Shown here: positions 26,824-35,278 of the stretch, piece by piece
Layout: every line of letters starts with the position of its first letter
Numbering within the stretch: the stretch's first letter is position 1
Assembly (NCBI RefSeq): GCF_002019605.1
Contig: NZ_KV917368.1
Coordinates: 651,809-715,808, forward strand
Length of the DNA stretch: 64,000 nucleotides
Reading direction: 5' to 3'
Source: Alkalihalobacterium alkalinitrilicum
GTDB taxonomy: Bacteria; Bacillota; Bacilli; Bacillales; Bacillaceae_F
Program-made: the position numbers and the translations under genes
The notes under the pieces: model-generated
What the model saw: the letters and a program-made list of their open reading frames with translations, nothing else
The model's database searches: none
Told to the model about the DNA's origin: nothing

Positions 26824-27486
26824 CTATTGAATGGGTATCGTAGGTGAAACGCGCTTAACTTCTATGTATGGTGAGTCTAATTGAATTATATTAGCTAGTT
26901 CGTTCAAAATTGTTTTTGTAGTTTCATTATTTATGTCGATGTGGTTAAAACTCAAATCGGCAACTTTAAGGTACTTACATTCTGTTAGAACAGAAATGTC
27001 AGAAATTTGGTTATTACATACTTTAACCCACTCTAGTTTTGGGAAGTTTTTTAGTGGACGGATATCTGTTAACTTATTGCTGCAAATGAAAAGGTGTTTC
27101 AATTCGCCTAGATCTTGTAGTGGTTCAATGGAATCAATGCTGTAATTAAAGCCAATGGCTAATCTGTTTAATTTTTTTAGGTTTTTTAATGGCCTGATAT
27201 CTTTGATGGGATTGTTTCCGAGTTCTAGTCTCTCAAGAGTAATCAACTCAGCTAATGGTGAGAGATCATCAATAAGGTTATCATGCAAATATAATTCTTT
27301 CACATTTTTTAGCTGTTGAATTCCTTCCAAGCTATTAATGGCTAAATGGCCTGCATGAACTACCTCTAGTTCGTGCAAGTTATTAATGGTTAATGGTACA
27401 TTCTCTATTAAACCTATTTGCTGACGTATCGCCTGTTCAAGGTGATAATCTTTAAATAAGACATTACTCATATGAAACTCACTCAT
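26824..27486 (-). CDS. Leucine-rich-repeat protein (divergent to the radical SAM locus)
   Basis: 220 residues with six to seven LRR units of about 22 residues (for example VKELYLHDNLIDDLSPLAEL and LKHLFICSNKLTDIRPLKNF), internalin-like in their I-x-D-I-x-P-L pattern. There is no signal peptide, so it should be cytoplasmic. The ATG at 27486 is preferred to 27504 because AAAGGTCGTGG lies before it. LRR domains bind proteins. A second LRR gene ends the divergent operon at 30552, which suggests this one belongs to the same locus. Confidence 0.75.
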   Translation of the reverse strand: MSEFHMSNVLFKDYHLEQAIRQQIGLIENVPLTINNLHELEVVHAGHLAINSLEGIQQLKNVKELYLHDNLIDDLSPLAELITLERLELGNNPIKDIRPLKNLKKLNRLAIGFNYSIDSIEPLQDLGELKHLFICSNKLTDIRPLKNFPKLEWVKVCNNQISDISVLTECKYLKVADLSFNHIDINNETTKTILNELANIIQLDSPYIEVKRVSPTIPIQ

Positions 27487-27596
27487 ATTTCCACGACCTT
27501 TCATTAATTAAAAAAATTCCTATGATATGGTCTATTATACTATTATATGGTAATATTTAATAGGAAATAAATACTATCAAGGAGAGTTGAGCCCGT

Positions 27597-27770
27597 ATGA
27601 CAAAAAACAGCGCAAAATCGAATGTAGGTAAAAAACAGTTCGGAAATTCTGTAGACTCTTATTTTGAAAACTTAAAAAGAAAAGCAAACAACCAGAATAA
27701 GCAACTAAAATCAAAGTCTATGAACCAAGCAGATAGCTTTGGTCAATGGCGAGAAGCTGACGCATTTTAA
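27597..27770 (+). CDS. 57-residue peptide, candidate precursor for the radical SAM locus
   Basis: AAGGAGAG sits upstream of the ATG. The product is small, basic in its first 45 residues, has no cysteine and no signal peptide, and ends in QADSFGQWREADAF. It is the first gene of the divergent unit and is separated from the radical SAM gene by a strong terminator. That is the layout expected when a precursor peptide is made in excess of its enzymes. No known RiPP family is recognised, so the precursor role is inferred from position and size only. Confidence 0.55.
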   Translation: MTKNSAKSNVGKKQFGNSVDSYFENLKRKANNQNKQLKSKSMNQADSFGQWREADAF

Positions 27771-27783
27771 TATGGATCAAGTG

Positions 27784-27820
27784 AAGATGAAAGAAAGTTT
27801 TCTTTCATCTTTACTTTTTT
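27784..27820 (+). terminator. Intra-operon terminator/attenuator
   Basis: A perfect 11-bp stem (AAGATGAAAGA with TCTTTCATCTT), 6-base loop, then ACTTTTTT. It lies 14 bp after the peptide gene and 116 bp before the radical SAM gene. Confidence 0.85.
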
Positions 27821-27840
27821 GCAGAAAATATAATATTTCA

Positions 27841-27876
27841 AAGCTGTCTAGCTCCAGCGGCCAGCGTCTAGCGCTT
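27841..27876. repeat. GC-rich GTCTAGCTCCAGCGGCCAGCG element
   Basis: A GC-rich island in AT-rich DNA reading AGCTGTCTAGCTCCAGCGG then CCAGCGTCTAGCGC. It closely resembles a dispersed intergenic element I know from many Bacillaceae genomes (GTCTAGCTCCAGCGCCTAG). It lies between the terminator and the radical SAM ribosome site. Confidence 0.5.
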
Positions 27877-27935
27877 TTCTTAACTCAACTAATTCCTGAA
27901 AACAACATAAATGAAATTATATAAGGAGAATTTTT

Positions 27936-28964
27936 ATGCAAGCATTACTACCTAGAGCTGTTCATTTACAACAAATCTACTTTATTATTACACGAACATG
28001 TAATTTATTTTGTTCTCATTGTATTCGTTCTTCTGGACCCGATGTAAAAGATACAGTGACTCAAGAAAATGCATTTATTGCAATAGATAAATTAGCACCA
28101 CACGGTCAAAAAGCGTTGATGTTTATTTCAGGAGGGGAGCCGACATTGCACCCCAACTTTCAAGAGATTGTGACAAAGGCCTGTCAATCCTTCCCCAATG
28201 TGATGGTGAATACGAACGGACTTAATCTCCACGCCTTAAAAGAAGCTTGTAGAAGAAACCCAAGCTTAAAATTACAAATCTCGATCGATGGCTCGATGGA
28301 AAGTCACAACATTATTCGAGGTAAAGGAACCTTCCAAAAAACAATGGGAAACATCCGAATCTTAAGTGAACTCGGTGTAAAAATTACAGTAGCTACGACT
28401 GCTGGGCGAACCAATGTTGACAGTTTTACTGTTCTTGACCAACAGTTAATCAATATACCTTTTCATACTTGGACGATCAAAAGAGAAGTCATTTACGGTC
28501 GGGCCTCTCAGCAGAACTCACTTTCAACCGATGACTGGAATGCTTTTGTTGACAGTGTACAGGAAACCTTCACAAATAAGAATAGAATCTTTATACAACC
28601 GATGTTTCATCTTTCTTCTTTTAGTGATAATGCACAACATCAACAGTTTTATCCCGATCAACGAAACTGTGGAACAGGTCGGTCGAAGCTCTATATTAAT
28701 CCTGATTTAACCGTTTTCCCATGTGCTTGTCTTGAAGAGCTAAATATAGCAGATTTAAAAACGGATGATGCTCAAACGGTTCTTAATCAGATTGGTTTAC
28801 TACCGATAGAACCTCAAGAAATGTCACCATGTCAATCGTGTCCTGTCAAACAACAATGTATGGGTGGCTGCCCAGGAACATCATTTCATACTTATGGAGA
28901 ATTTGGTATTGGGGATACACGTTGTACAGCAATTTCTGATTTAGTAGGAGAATCATTATGTTAA
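27936..28964 (+). CDS. Radical SAM/SPASM peptide-modifying enzyme
   Basis: 342 residues. The radical SAM cluster motif is C22-x3-C26-x2-C29 (TRTCNLFCSHC), with a GGEP-type SAM motif (ISGGEPTLHP) near residue 65. The C-terminal SPASM region carries a CGTGRSKLYINPDLTVFPCAC stretch (~247-268) and CQSC..CMGGCPG..C (~300-330) for auxiliary Fe-S clusters. Such enzymes install carbon-carbon, thioether or epimer modifications in peptides. With no Cys in the candidate peptide, a thioether is unlikely. TATAAGGAG precedes the ATG. It overlaps the next gene by 7 bp. Confidence 0.9.
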   Translation: MQALLPRAVHLQQIYFIITRTCNLFCSHCIRSSGPDVKDTVTQENAFIAIDKLAPHGQKALMFISGGEPTLHPNFQEIVTKACQSFPNVMVNTNGLNLHALKEACRRNPSLKLQISIDGSMESHNIIRGKGTFQKTMGNIRILSELGVKITVATTAGRTNVDSFTVLDQQLINIPFHTWTIKREVIYGRASQQNSLSTDDWNAFVDSVQETFTNKNRIFIQPMFHLSSFSDNAQHQQFYPDQRNCGTGRSKLYINPDLTVFPCACLEELNIADLKTDDAQTVLNQIGLLPIEPQEMSPCQSCPVKQQCMGGCPGTSFHTYGEFGIGDTRCTAISDLVGESLC

Positions 28965-30562
28965 CAAAATGGTTAAACGGAATAAAAGCAGAAGATTTTT
29001 TTGAAGGATATTGGGGAAGCGAATCCTTTCTTTATCAGCTAAATGAAGAAATGCGGGTACCGTTTACGGTAGAAAAATTTGAAAGCATCCTTTTTTCAGG
29101 TCAGCTCCATTATCCCCAATTAAAAGTATTTGATGATGGCGGTGTCGTCGATCTCCGACTTTTTACAGAGTCTAATTCTAAAGAAATCAAGGCCAAAGTT
29201 AGTGAGGAAAAATTAGTTAAAAACGGGCTATTAACAGGAAAAACGTTAGTGTTAAATAATCTGCAAACGCTTGACGTGGAAATGATGGCCTTTGCAAACG
29301 AACTGCAGCAAATGTTTGGATGTAAAGTAAACATTAATGCTTACTTTACGAACGGTCCTGCAAGGGGCGCCAATGCCCATTATGACTTGCACCATATTTT
29401 TGCTGTCCAGCTTTTTGGAGAAAAGAAGTGGGGCATCGGTTCGCAAATTGTGGAATCACCAAACGCGGAGTACACACCCCAACCTCATGAAGATGTTTCT
29501 TTTGAACAAAGTCTGGTCTTAAAGGAAAACGAAATTTTATACATGCCACCAGGAATGTGGCATACGGTCGAAACCGAGAATGTTTCGTTACATTTAGCGA
29601 TCGGACTCCAGCCACCAAACTGGTATGCTTATTTACAAGATCTGCTCCGTCATGCGATGAAGGAACATCCTATATTACGATCTGATCTTCCTTTTACGAT
29701 CGAACAAGACCGCTGTAATTTTCAGCAAGACGTTGGTGAAGAACTTGATATACTTGTTGATATCATCCAAACCGAAATTCCTTCTTACTTAAGTAAGCAA
29801 CAATCGAGTATCAACCCGATTCAGTTTTTACCAAAAGGGCAGATTAACGGGAATCCAAATTGTCAATTTGAAAATAAAACGATCACCCAAGCATTAAGTG
29901 ATATATGGTCGATCGTTTCTGAGCCTATGTCCATGTATATCCGTGGAAGTGTAACGAAGCCAAATAGAACGCATGAACCATGGGATCTAGACATTATTGT
30001 TATTCATACTGGAACTTTGAAGTATACGAAAGACCAAATCCGAGAGTATATTCATGAAAAATATCAAAAAATCCCTACGATTGATTTAACGGTGATTCCT
30101 CTAAAGGAAATGAATGATGAAAAATGGCTCATGATTCGGATGTTAATTTTACAGCAATCTCTTCATTATTACGGGGAGCCCATAAAAGAACAACTAGAAA
30201 AGCCAGTTGTTACAGAAAAGACACTGGGTTTTGTCAAACAACATTTCCAAAAAACAATTTATTCGAAAATCGATAAGCTTGAAAAAATAGGTCCAACGAT
30301 CTCAGAAGAGGAAAGGTGGACACGAACAAGAACGATCGCCAAATCAGCTTTAAGATGTATTGGTGTTCATACTTTGAAAGAGCAAAATGAATTACTTCGA
30401 GATCCTATAGAATGCCATACGTTGATTCACGAACACTTTCCCGAATTGATCAAGCCATCGAATACGATGTTAGAATGTATAAAAGGTCGGACAGTTCCAT
30501 TAGATGAATTTCTACAGGATGCTAGAAGTTTAAGCAAGAGGTTGTTGCAATATGACAGTTGA
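28958..30562 (+). CDS. JmjC/cupin-type oxygenase fused to a nucleotidyltransferase-like domain
   Basis: 534 residues. Residues ~95-225 form a JmjC/cupin_4-like fold with the iron-binding triad H141-x-D143 (NAHYDLHH) and H202 (GMWHTV), as in 2-oxoglutarate-dependent protein hydroxylases. Residues ~310-410 resemble a minimal nucleotidyltransferase: G330-S331, D343-x-D345 (WDLDIIV) and D376 (IDLTVI). The start overlaps the radical SAM stop and the end overlaps the LRR start by 11 bp, so all three are translationally coupled. The fusion suggests hydroxylation plus nucleotidyl transfer on one substrate. I know no named family with this architecture. Confidence 0.75.
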   Translation: MLTKWLNGIKAEDFFEGYWGSESFLYQLNEEMRVPFTVEKFESILFSGQLHYPQLKVFDDGGVVDLRLFTESNSKEIKAKVSEEKLVKNGLLTGKTLVLNNLQTLDVEMMAFANELQQMFGCKVNINAYFTNGPARGANAHYDLHHIFAVQLFGEKKWGIGSQIVESPNAEYTPQPHEDVSFEQSLVLKENEILYMPPGMWHTVETENVSLHLAIGLQPPNWYAYLQDLLRHAMKEHPILRSDLPFTIEQDRCNFQQDVGEELDILVDIIQTEIPSYLSKQQSSINPIQFLPKGQINGNPNCQFENKTITQALSDIWSIVSEPMSMYIRGSVTKPNRTHEPWDLDIIVIHTGTLKYTKDQIREYIHEKYQKIPTIDLTVIPLKEMNDEKWLMIRMLILQQSLHYYGEPIKEQLEKPVVTEKTLGFVKQHFQKTIYSKIDKLEKIGPTISEEERWTRTRTIAKSALRCIGVHTLKEQNELLRDPIECHTLIHEHFPELIKPSNTMLECIKGRTVPLDEFLQDARSLSKRLLQYDS

Positions 30563-31760
30563 AGGAAAGAAGCTTCCTATTTATTATTATCCAGGCAGAT
30601 TAACGAGTCAGATTGCTGATTACATAGGGAAACATGTGAATGGGACGTCTCAGATAATTGAAATGAACGACTTATTAAATAAAGAAAATGAATCACAAGC
30701 GGACGCTAGCATACTTATTTTCCCCATCCTAGGTGATGTAAGGATACCTGATGTAATTGAAAGATGTATTGGTAGAAATAAGCTCCCAAAACGAGTGGAA
30801 GTTTGTGTGATAGGGGATTATGATAAGGAACCGATCTCTTGTGAAGTAGCCAATGAAACTATTAGAATCCTAGCTCAAGAAGGTTATCAAACCCTTATTC
30901 CACCTTTGTTACTCGATTCACCTTATATCAATTATGAAAAAATAGCTCCATGGTTAGACCAAGCCATCAATCATGAAAAACTAGCTACTTGGAAACCTCA
31001 ACAACAAGACCAAGCCATGCCTGAGATAAGGCACCCTGCATTCGATAGGATCATTGACTTATTGCCTGTTATGCCCAGATATAAAGTAAATCAAGCAGGC
31101 AAGTGCATGATGTTATCACTGGAAACCTGTGCAGAATATCCGAGAAGCATATATGATCAGCTTACTCGAAATGAATTGCAAAAACTAGAAAGGTATATAA
31201 ATGATCTTCATGAATTAAGAGAGCTTAGGATTCCCTACGCTAACATACAGGAATGGCCATTTAAGGCCAATTCCTTTCAACAAATCCAGGCTTTAGATTT
31301 AAGAGGAAGTCGTATGGGGAATTATCGATTTCTCGAAAATTTTAAACAATTAGTAAAAATTAATTTAGGAGCAAATGATTTAAAGGAAATCCCTCTACCC
31401 ATTTTAGAATTACAGAAACTACAAATTTTATTTATCTATAAAAATGCAATTCAACACGTTACGAAAGAGATTCAAAAGCTTCCGCAATTACGCTGGTTAT
31501 CAATGTATCGTAATCGAATTACTACGTTACCAAGAGAACTTGTAAATTGTTCAAAGCTAGAAACTTTAAATGTCGGGGCAAATCCCATAAGGTACTTACC
31601 AAGCTTTCCGCAGGTTAAGTCATTAACCCTTCGAAATTGTCAGTTACGTAGATTACCTATAAATTATAACGAATGGCATTCTCTTGAACAGGTTGATCTA
31701 GCTAAAAATGATATCCAAGAAAAATCAAATATTCTCCAAACCTTAAGACTCGAGCGTTAA
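30552..31760 (+). CDS. LRR protein with a flavodoxin-like N-terminal region
   Basis: 402 residues. Residues 1-140 alternate strands and helices (LPIYYYPGRLTSQIADYIGKH, SILIFPILGD, VEVCVIGDYD) in a way that recalls a flavodoxin-like alpha/beta fold; this is tentative. Residues ~195-400 hold about eight LRR units of 22-23 residues (IQALDLRGSRM..., LVKINLGANDLKEIP, LRWLSMYRNRITTLP). It probably recognises the peptide or holds the enzymes together. No membrane segment is present. It is the last gene of the operon. Confidence 0.75.
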   Translation: MTVEGKKLPIYYYPGRLTSQIADYIGKHVNGTSQIIEMNDLLNKENESQADASILIFPILGDVRIPDVIERCIGRNKLPKRVEVCVIGDYDKEPISCEVANETIRILAQEGYQTLIPPLLLDSPYINYEKIAPWLDQAINHEKLATWKPQQQDQAMPEIRHPAFDRIIDLLPVMPRYKVNQAGKCMMLSLETCAEYPRSIYDQLTRNELQKLERYINDLHELRELRIPYANIQEWPFKANSFQQIQALDLRGSRMGNYRFLENFKQLVKINLGANDLKEIPLPILELQKLQILFIYKNAIQHVTKEIQKLPQLRWLSMYRNRITTLPRELVNCSKLETLNVGANPIRYLPSFPQVKSLTLRNCQLRRLPINYNEWHSLEQVDLAKNDIQEKSNILQTLRLER

Positions 31761-31996
31761 TAAATAGTACATTGCGTATCAATTTCTTTACTGCTCGTAT
31801 TATGTTTTGAGCTTAAAAAAGACAAACGGTAGGCAAGTAAACCCTTGAATTAGGTGATTTCTGTTAAAAAACACTAGTCAAGTAACAAGCTGTTAGGAAT
31901 TAAACCTTAGACAAATTTAGTATAAGATCTATTTCTAGATGCAAAAGTTGAGTATTGAATTACTAAATAACTATCCATTGTAAATGGGGTGTATCA

Positions 31997-32917
31997 TTGA
32001 TTGATGAAATTAGGAATTGGAAAAAACGTGAAGGTTCGATAAAGGAATCAGTATGGCTATCAGAAGGTGTTCAATTCTTTCGAAGATTAGTGGATGAAAA
32101 TCCCAAAAACAAAGAATACAAGACGGAACTCGCAAGGCTTTTAATACGGAGTGGTACCGATGAAAAATTGAAGTATGTTAACTTAATGAATGCTAAGCAT
32201 TTATTTGAAGAAGTTTTAGAGCTTTTCCCTAACAATGGAGAAGCATTTTATCGATTAGGACACATCTTTTATGAAAATGATGAATTTGAAAAATCGATCA
32301 CATATTTTACAAATGCAGTCAGTCAATCTTTGTCTGAAATACGATTATTTCGAGCATATTGTGCCATTTCTAAAGCCTATTATCACCTTGGTGAAGATGA
32401 AAAATCCAATAACTATTTACAAAAGGCGATTGAGGTGGATAAAGAAAATAATTTCACCAGTGAAATTAATGAGGTTAGAAGTTTAATTACGCAATGTGGT
32501 CATCTCAGAAGACTTGTTCGATATTCAGATGGAATCAATCAATTTCTTCCAGTAGAAGAGGCAGAAAAGTTACGCATTGATGCCGATTCCGATGGAGAAG
32601 CCGTATTAGATTTAAGTCATTTTCACCCCTCATTTATTGGTCCGATAGATGTAGTTCCATTAGAAAGAAAAGAAGCAGAACTACTAAGTTACTTAATTGA
32701 GCGGGATTATAAATTTGTTAGCAAGGAAGAGCTTTTCAATGTGTGGGAAGAGGACGAGCAACCAGCAATAAAAACAATTGTGAGCTATATTTCGACAATT
32801 AAGCGAAAGGTAATGCCCTGTCTACCAGTAAATAGTAACGAAATGATTACATCCAAGAGAGGGATGGGCTATCGTTGGACGTGTTCTATTCCGACTAAGA
32901 TAATAAAACAATTATAA
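31997..32917 (+). CDS. TPR protein with C-terminal OmpR-type winged helix
   Basis: 306 residues from a TTG start behind GGGGTG. Residues ~20-160 hold about three TPR units (GEAFYRLGHIFYENDEFEKSITYFTNAV and AYCAISKAYYHLGEDEKSNNYLQKAIEVD). Residues ~215-300 are a winged-helix DNA-binding domain (LERKEAELLSYLIERDYKFVSKEELF, MITSKRGMGYRW). The layout resembles peptide-sensing or SARP-like regulators. Position 236 bp after the radical SAM operon makes it a candidate regulator of that locus, which is an inference. Confidence 0.75.
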   Translation: MIDEIRNWKKREGSIKESVWLSEGVQFFRRLVDENPKNKEYKTELARLLIRSGTDEKLKYVNLMNAKHLFEEVLELFPNNGEAFYRLGHIFYENDEFEKSITYFTNAVSQSLSEIRLFRAYCAISKAYYHLGEDEKSNNYLQKAIEVDKENNFTSEINEVRSLITQCGHLRRLVRYSDGINQFLPVEEAEKLRIDADSDGEAVLDLSHFHPSFIGPIDVVPLERKEAELLSYLIERDYKFVSKEELFNVWEEDEQPAIKTIVSYISTIKRKVMPCLPVNSNEMITSKRGMGYRWTCSIPTKIIKQL

Positions 32918-32930
32918 ATTAAGTCATTTG

Positions 32931-32957
32931 AAGGTTGGGGGAATCCCAACCTTTTCT
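32931..32957 (+). terminator. Terminator after the TPR/wHTH gene
   Basis: AAGGTTGGG pairs with CCCAACCTT across a GGAAT loop, followed by TTCTATTT. Confidence 0.75.
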
Positions 32958-32994
32958 ATTTATAATCAAGTTAACAAAATTGAAGGAGTGATAA

Positions 32995-33870
32995 ATGATG
33001 ATCAACGTCTTTGTTTATGGAACGTTGCGTAAAGGAGAAGCAAATGCCAAACTTTTAAAAAGTGCGACATGCATCGCGGAGCAGTGCTGGACAAATGGAT
33101 TATTATATGACACAGGATATGGCTATCCAGCTATGAAACAAGCACCATTTTCTCGAGTATTTGGTGAACTGTACGCATTATCAGAAGCCGATTTAACAAG
33201 ACTTGACCAACTAGAAGGGTATACAGAAGGTGGTACTAATAACTTATATGAAAGAATTGAGCAAACCGTTTACACAGACAAAGGCACTACGATTGCTTAC
33301 ATGTATGTGGCTAGTAAAGCTGATTTATTACAAAGGAAAATATTAAATGGCGATTGGAAGGAGCACAATCTTTTGTTAAAGCAAAGTGGTACTGTACTTT
33401 ATTTTGCCTATGGAAGCTGCATGGATCAAAAACGAATCGGTGACGCAGGGGTCGCTCATCATTTCCGAAACATGCTTGGAGTAGGTCTATTAACGAACTA
33501 TACTCTCAGGTTTACTAGGAAATCAACAAAAGATAGAATGGGGCGCGCTGATATCGTTGAAGAAGGTGGATATGTTGAAGGAAAAGTTTATAACCTTCCT
33601 ATTAGAGTTTTAGAAGAATACTTGTATGGCCGTGAAGGCGCACCAAAAGCATACCGCCCTACATTTGTAGAAATTGAGATAAACGTAAAGAAAGTTCAGG
33701 CGCTAACCTTTGTCGTAACAAAAAAAGAGGAGGAAACGGCCCCTCCTCAATGGTATAAAGAGGAAATTCTTCGAGGTGCAGAGGGTTATTTAACAGTAGA
33801 CTATATTTCAAAAATACAAAACCATATAAATTCTTTAAAAAAATCTAAGCTAAAAATTGGAGGAATGTAA
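32995..33870 (+). CDS. ykqA: Tandem gamma-glutamylcyclotransferase-like protein (YkqA-like)
   Basis: 291 residues made of two GGCT folds. Domain 1 (~1-110) starts FVYGTLRKGEAN, the YGxL/YGS glycine motif of the family, with a catalytic-type Glu in LDQLEGY. Domain 2 (~135-265) starts LYFAYGSCMDQKRI and has YLYGREGAPKAYRP. B. subtilis YkqA has the same double layout and similar length. These enzymes release 5-oxoproline from gamma-glutamyl amines or peptides; the natural substrate is unknown. AAGGAGTG precedes the ATG. It is followed after 2 bp by the next gene, so they form an operon. Confidence 0.8.
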   Translation: MMINVFVYGTLRKGEANAKLLKSATCIAEQCWTNGLLYDTGYGYPAMKQAPFSRVFGELYALSEADLTRLDQLEGYTEGGTNNLYERIEQTVYTDKGTTIAYMYVASKADLLQRKILNGDWKEHNLLLKQSGTVLYFAYGSCMDQKRIGDAGVAHHFRNMLGVGLLTNYTLRFTRKSTKDRMGRADIVEEGGYVEGKVYNLPIRVLEEYLYGREGAPKAYRPTFVEIEINVKKVQALTFVVTKKEEETAPPQWYKEEILRGAEGYLTVDYISKIQNHINSLKKSKLKIGGM

Positions 33871-33872
33871 AA

Positions 33873-34403
33873 ATGGCTACTTTTACTTGTCAAATTCTTA
33901 TTGGGCAGAAGCATTCGTATGACAGTGGAATCATAAATATATCCCATACTCTTTATTTATCAGAAAATAGCAGGCCCGCATGGATACTATCACCAACAGA
34001 AAAAGGAGATACGAACGAGCAAATTCAACAAAAAACAACGTGGATTCCGACACTAGAAAACATGTTAGAAGATGCATTAGTCATGATTGGACTGTATGTA
34101 TTAAAAGATAAGCAGCTTATTGCGTTGGCAAAACAGTATGTTCAGCACCCGAATAAGGACTTTATTGAATTGTATAATGATGTTAATTCTGTAGGTTTAC
34201 AAGAACTGTATAAACAAGCTAGGAAAATAGAAAGTTCTCATAAAATTATGATATCTGTATTTCAAGGTTCATCCATATTACAGCAACTCTCAGTGTTGAA
34301 AAATTATCAAAATGATATCGAAGTATGTCAATCTATTTTCACGAAAGAGTTCTCACTTTGGACTAGAAAATTTGAGGAAACCGGAAGCTTAAATGAAATT
34401 TAG
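33873..34403 (+). CDS. Hypothetical protein in operon with ykqA
   Basis: 176 residues. The ATG lies 2 bp after the ykqA stop, with TTGGAGG upstream inside ykqA, so the two are co-translated. It is a soluble, mostly helical protein after a beta-like N-terminus (FTCQILIGQKHSYDSGIINISHTLYLSEN). No motif or family is recognised. Confidence 0.6.
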   Translation: MATFTCQILIGQKHSYDSGIINISHTLYLSENSRPAWILSPTEKGDTNEQIQQKTTWIPTLENMLEDALVMIGLYVLKDKQLIALAKQYVQHPNKDFIELYNDVNSVGLQELYKQARKIESSHKIMISVFQGSSILQQLSVLKNYQNDIEVCQSIFTKEFSLWTRKFEETGSLNEI

Positions 34404-34522
34404 TGGTAGTGACCTGGCATCGGTTTACCATTCTGACAAGGTCCACAGAGAATAACTTTTGGCAGCTGACCATCTATCGGTTCAATAATGAAAGGGAGGT
34501 GAGGGGGTTCTACGCAAAGCAT
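34400..34522 (-). CDS. Possible 40-residue CxxC protein
   Basis: A short minus-strand frame encoding a proline-rich peptide with CVEPPHLPF and ILCGPCQNGKPMPGHYH. The CGPC motif is redox- or metal-binding in appearance. It ends convergently with the preceding gene, overlapping by 4 bp. The start lies inside a terminator stem and has no clear ribosome site, so the true start may differ or it may be a gene remnant. Confidence 0.35.
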   Translation of the reverse strand: MLCVEPPHLPFIIEPIDGQLPKVILCGPCQNGKPMPGHYH

Positions 34523-34555
34523 TAACTCTTTGCGAAACAGCCCCTAGTTTTTTTT
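34503..34555 (+). terminator. Long terminator after the ykqA operon
   Basis: A GGGG/CCCC outer stem and a perfect CGCAAAG/CTTTGCG inner stem, followed by an eight-base T-run. Confidence 0.75.
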
Positions 34556-34684
34556 GTCCAGTGGTAAAAAACAGTAAATTTTAATGAAAACTAAATACAA
34601 AATTAATATATTAAGATCTCTAACAGTGTTATTATCAAAATAGATTCTTGAATAAATAGAAATTAAAAGAAGGTGTTATGAATA

Positions 34685-35188
34685 ATGGAGAAAACTTTTG
34701 CTGCTCACGACAATGAAGGTTTCTTTGTGATAGTCAAAGCAAGTTCGAAAGGAGAAGCTTTTGAACATATTATTAAGTTAAAAACTAAAGATGAAATTTT
34801 GATAGATCATATAACCGAATTTATAGTAAATGGCAGTTTATTAGAAAATTTTTATATGGATGAAAAAGGTTATTTTCTAGATGACGACACTGGTGAATTT
34901 GTAGAAAGATTAAATCATATGAGCGAGCAGGATCTAGAAGAATACATAGATAATTGCATTGAAACAAATGTAAGAACGTTTTGGGAGGACAAACAAGAAT
35001 TCGCAGAAGAATACTTAGACGAACTAAAGAAATCTAAGGGATACGAAACTTATGTTGGTAACTTCTCGGATGATTTTATGTTTGATGCTGTCAGAAGAGT
35101 TCTGATTAATACAAATTGGATGAATGATATTGAGATTGTTGAAGTGGATTTTACTGAAAAAAAAATTCAAATTATCTCTCAATCGTAA
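34685..35188 (+). CDS. Acidic hypothetical protein
   Basis: 167 residues, strongly acidic and helical (EYIDNCIETNVRTFWEDKQE, FAEEYLDELKKSKG). No membrane segment, signal or known motif. GAAGGTGTTATGAAT precedes the ATG. It is isolated. Acidic proteins of this size are often inhibitors or immunity proteins, but nothing here proves that. Confidence 0.5.
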   Translation: MEKTFAAHDNEGFFVIVKASSKGEAFEHIIKLKTKDEILIDHITEFIVNGSLLENFYMDEKGYFLDDDTGEFVERLNHMSEQDLEEYIDNCIETNVRTFWEDKQEFAEEYLDELKKSKGYETYVGNFSDDFMFDAVRRVLINTNWMNDIEIVEVDFTEKKIQIISQS

Positions 35189-35278
35189 ACCTCATTAAAC
35201 TATGAAGCTTCGATTAATGTAGATACGTAATGACAATATTTATGATAGGATATTTATAGAATATCCATTTATAAGGTT

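Noticed and set aside
27739-27924. 61-codon frame following the small peptide gene
   Set aside because: It begins inside the peptide gene in another frame, runs through a strong terminator and the GC-rich repeat, and has no ribosome site.
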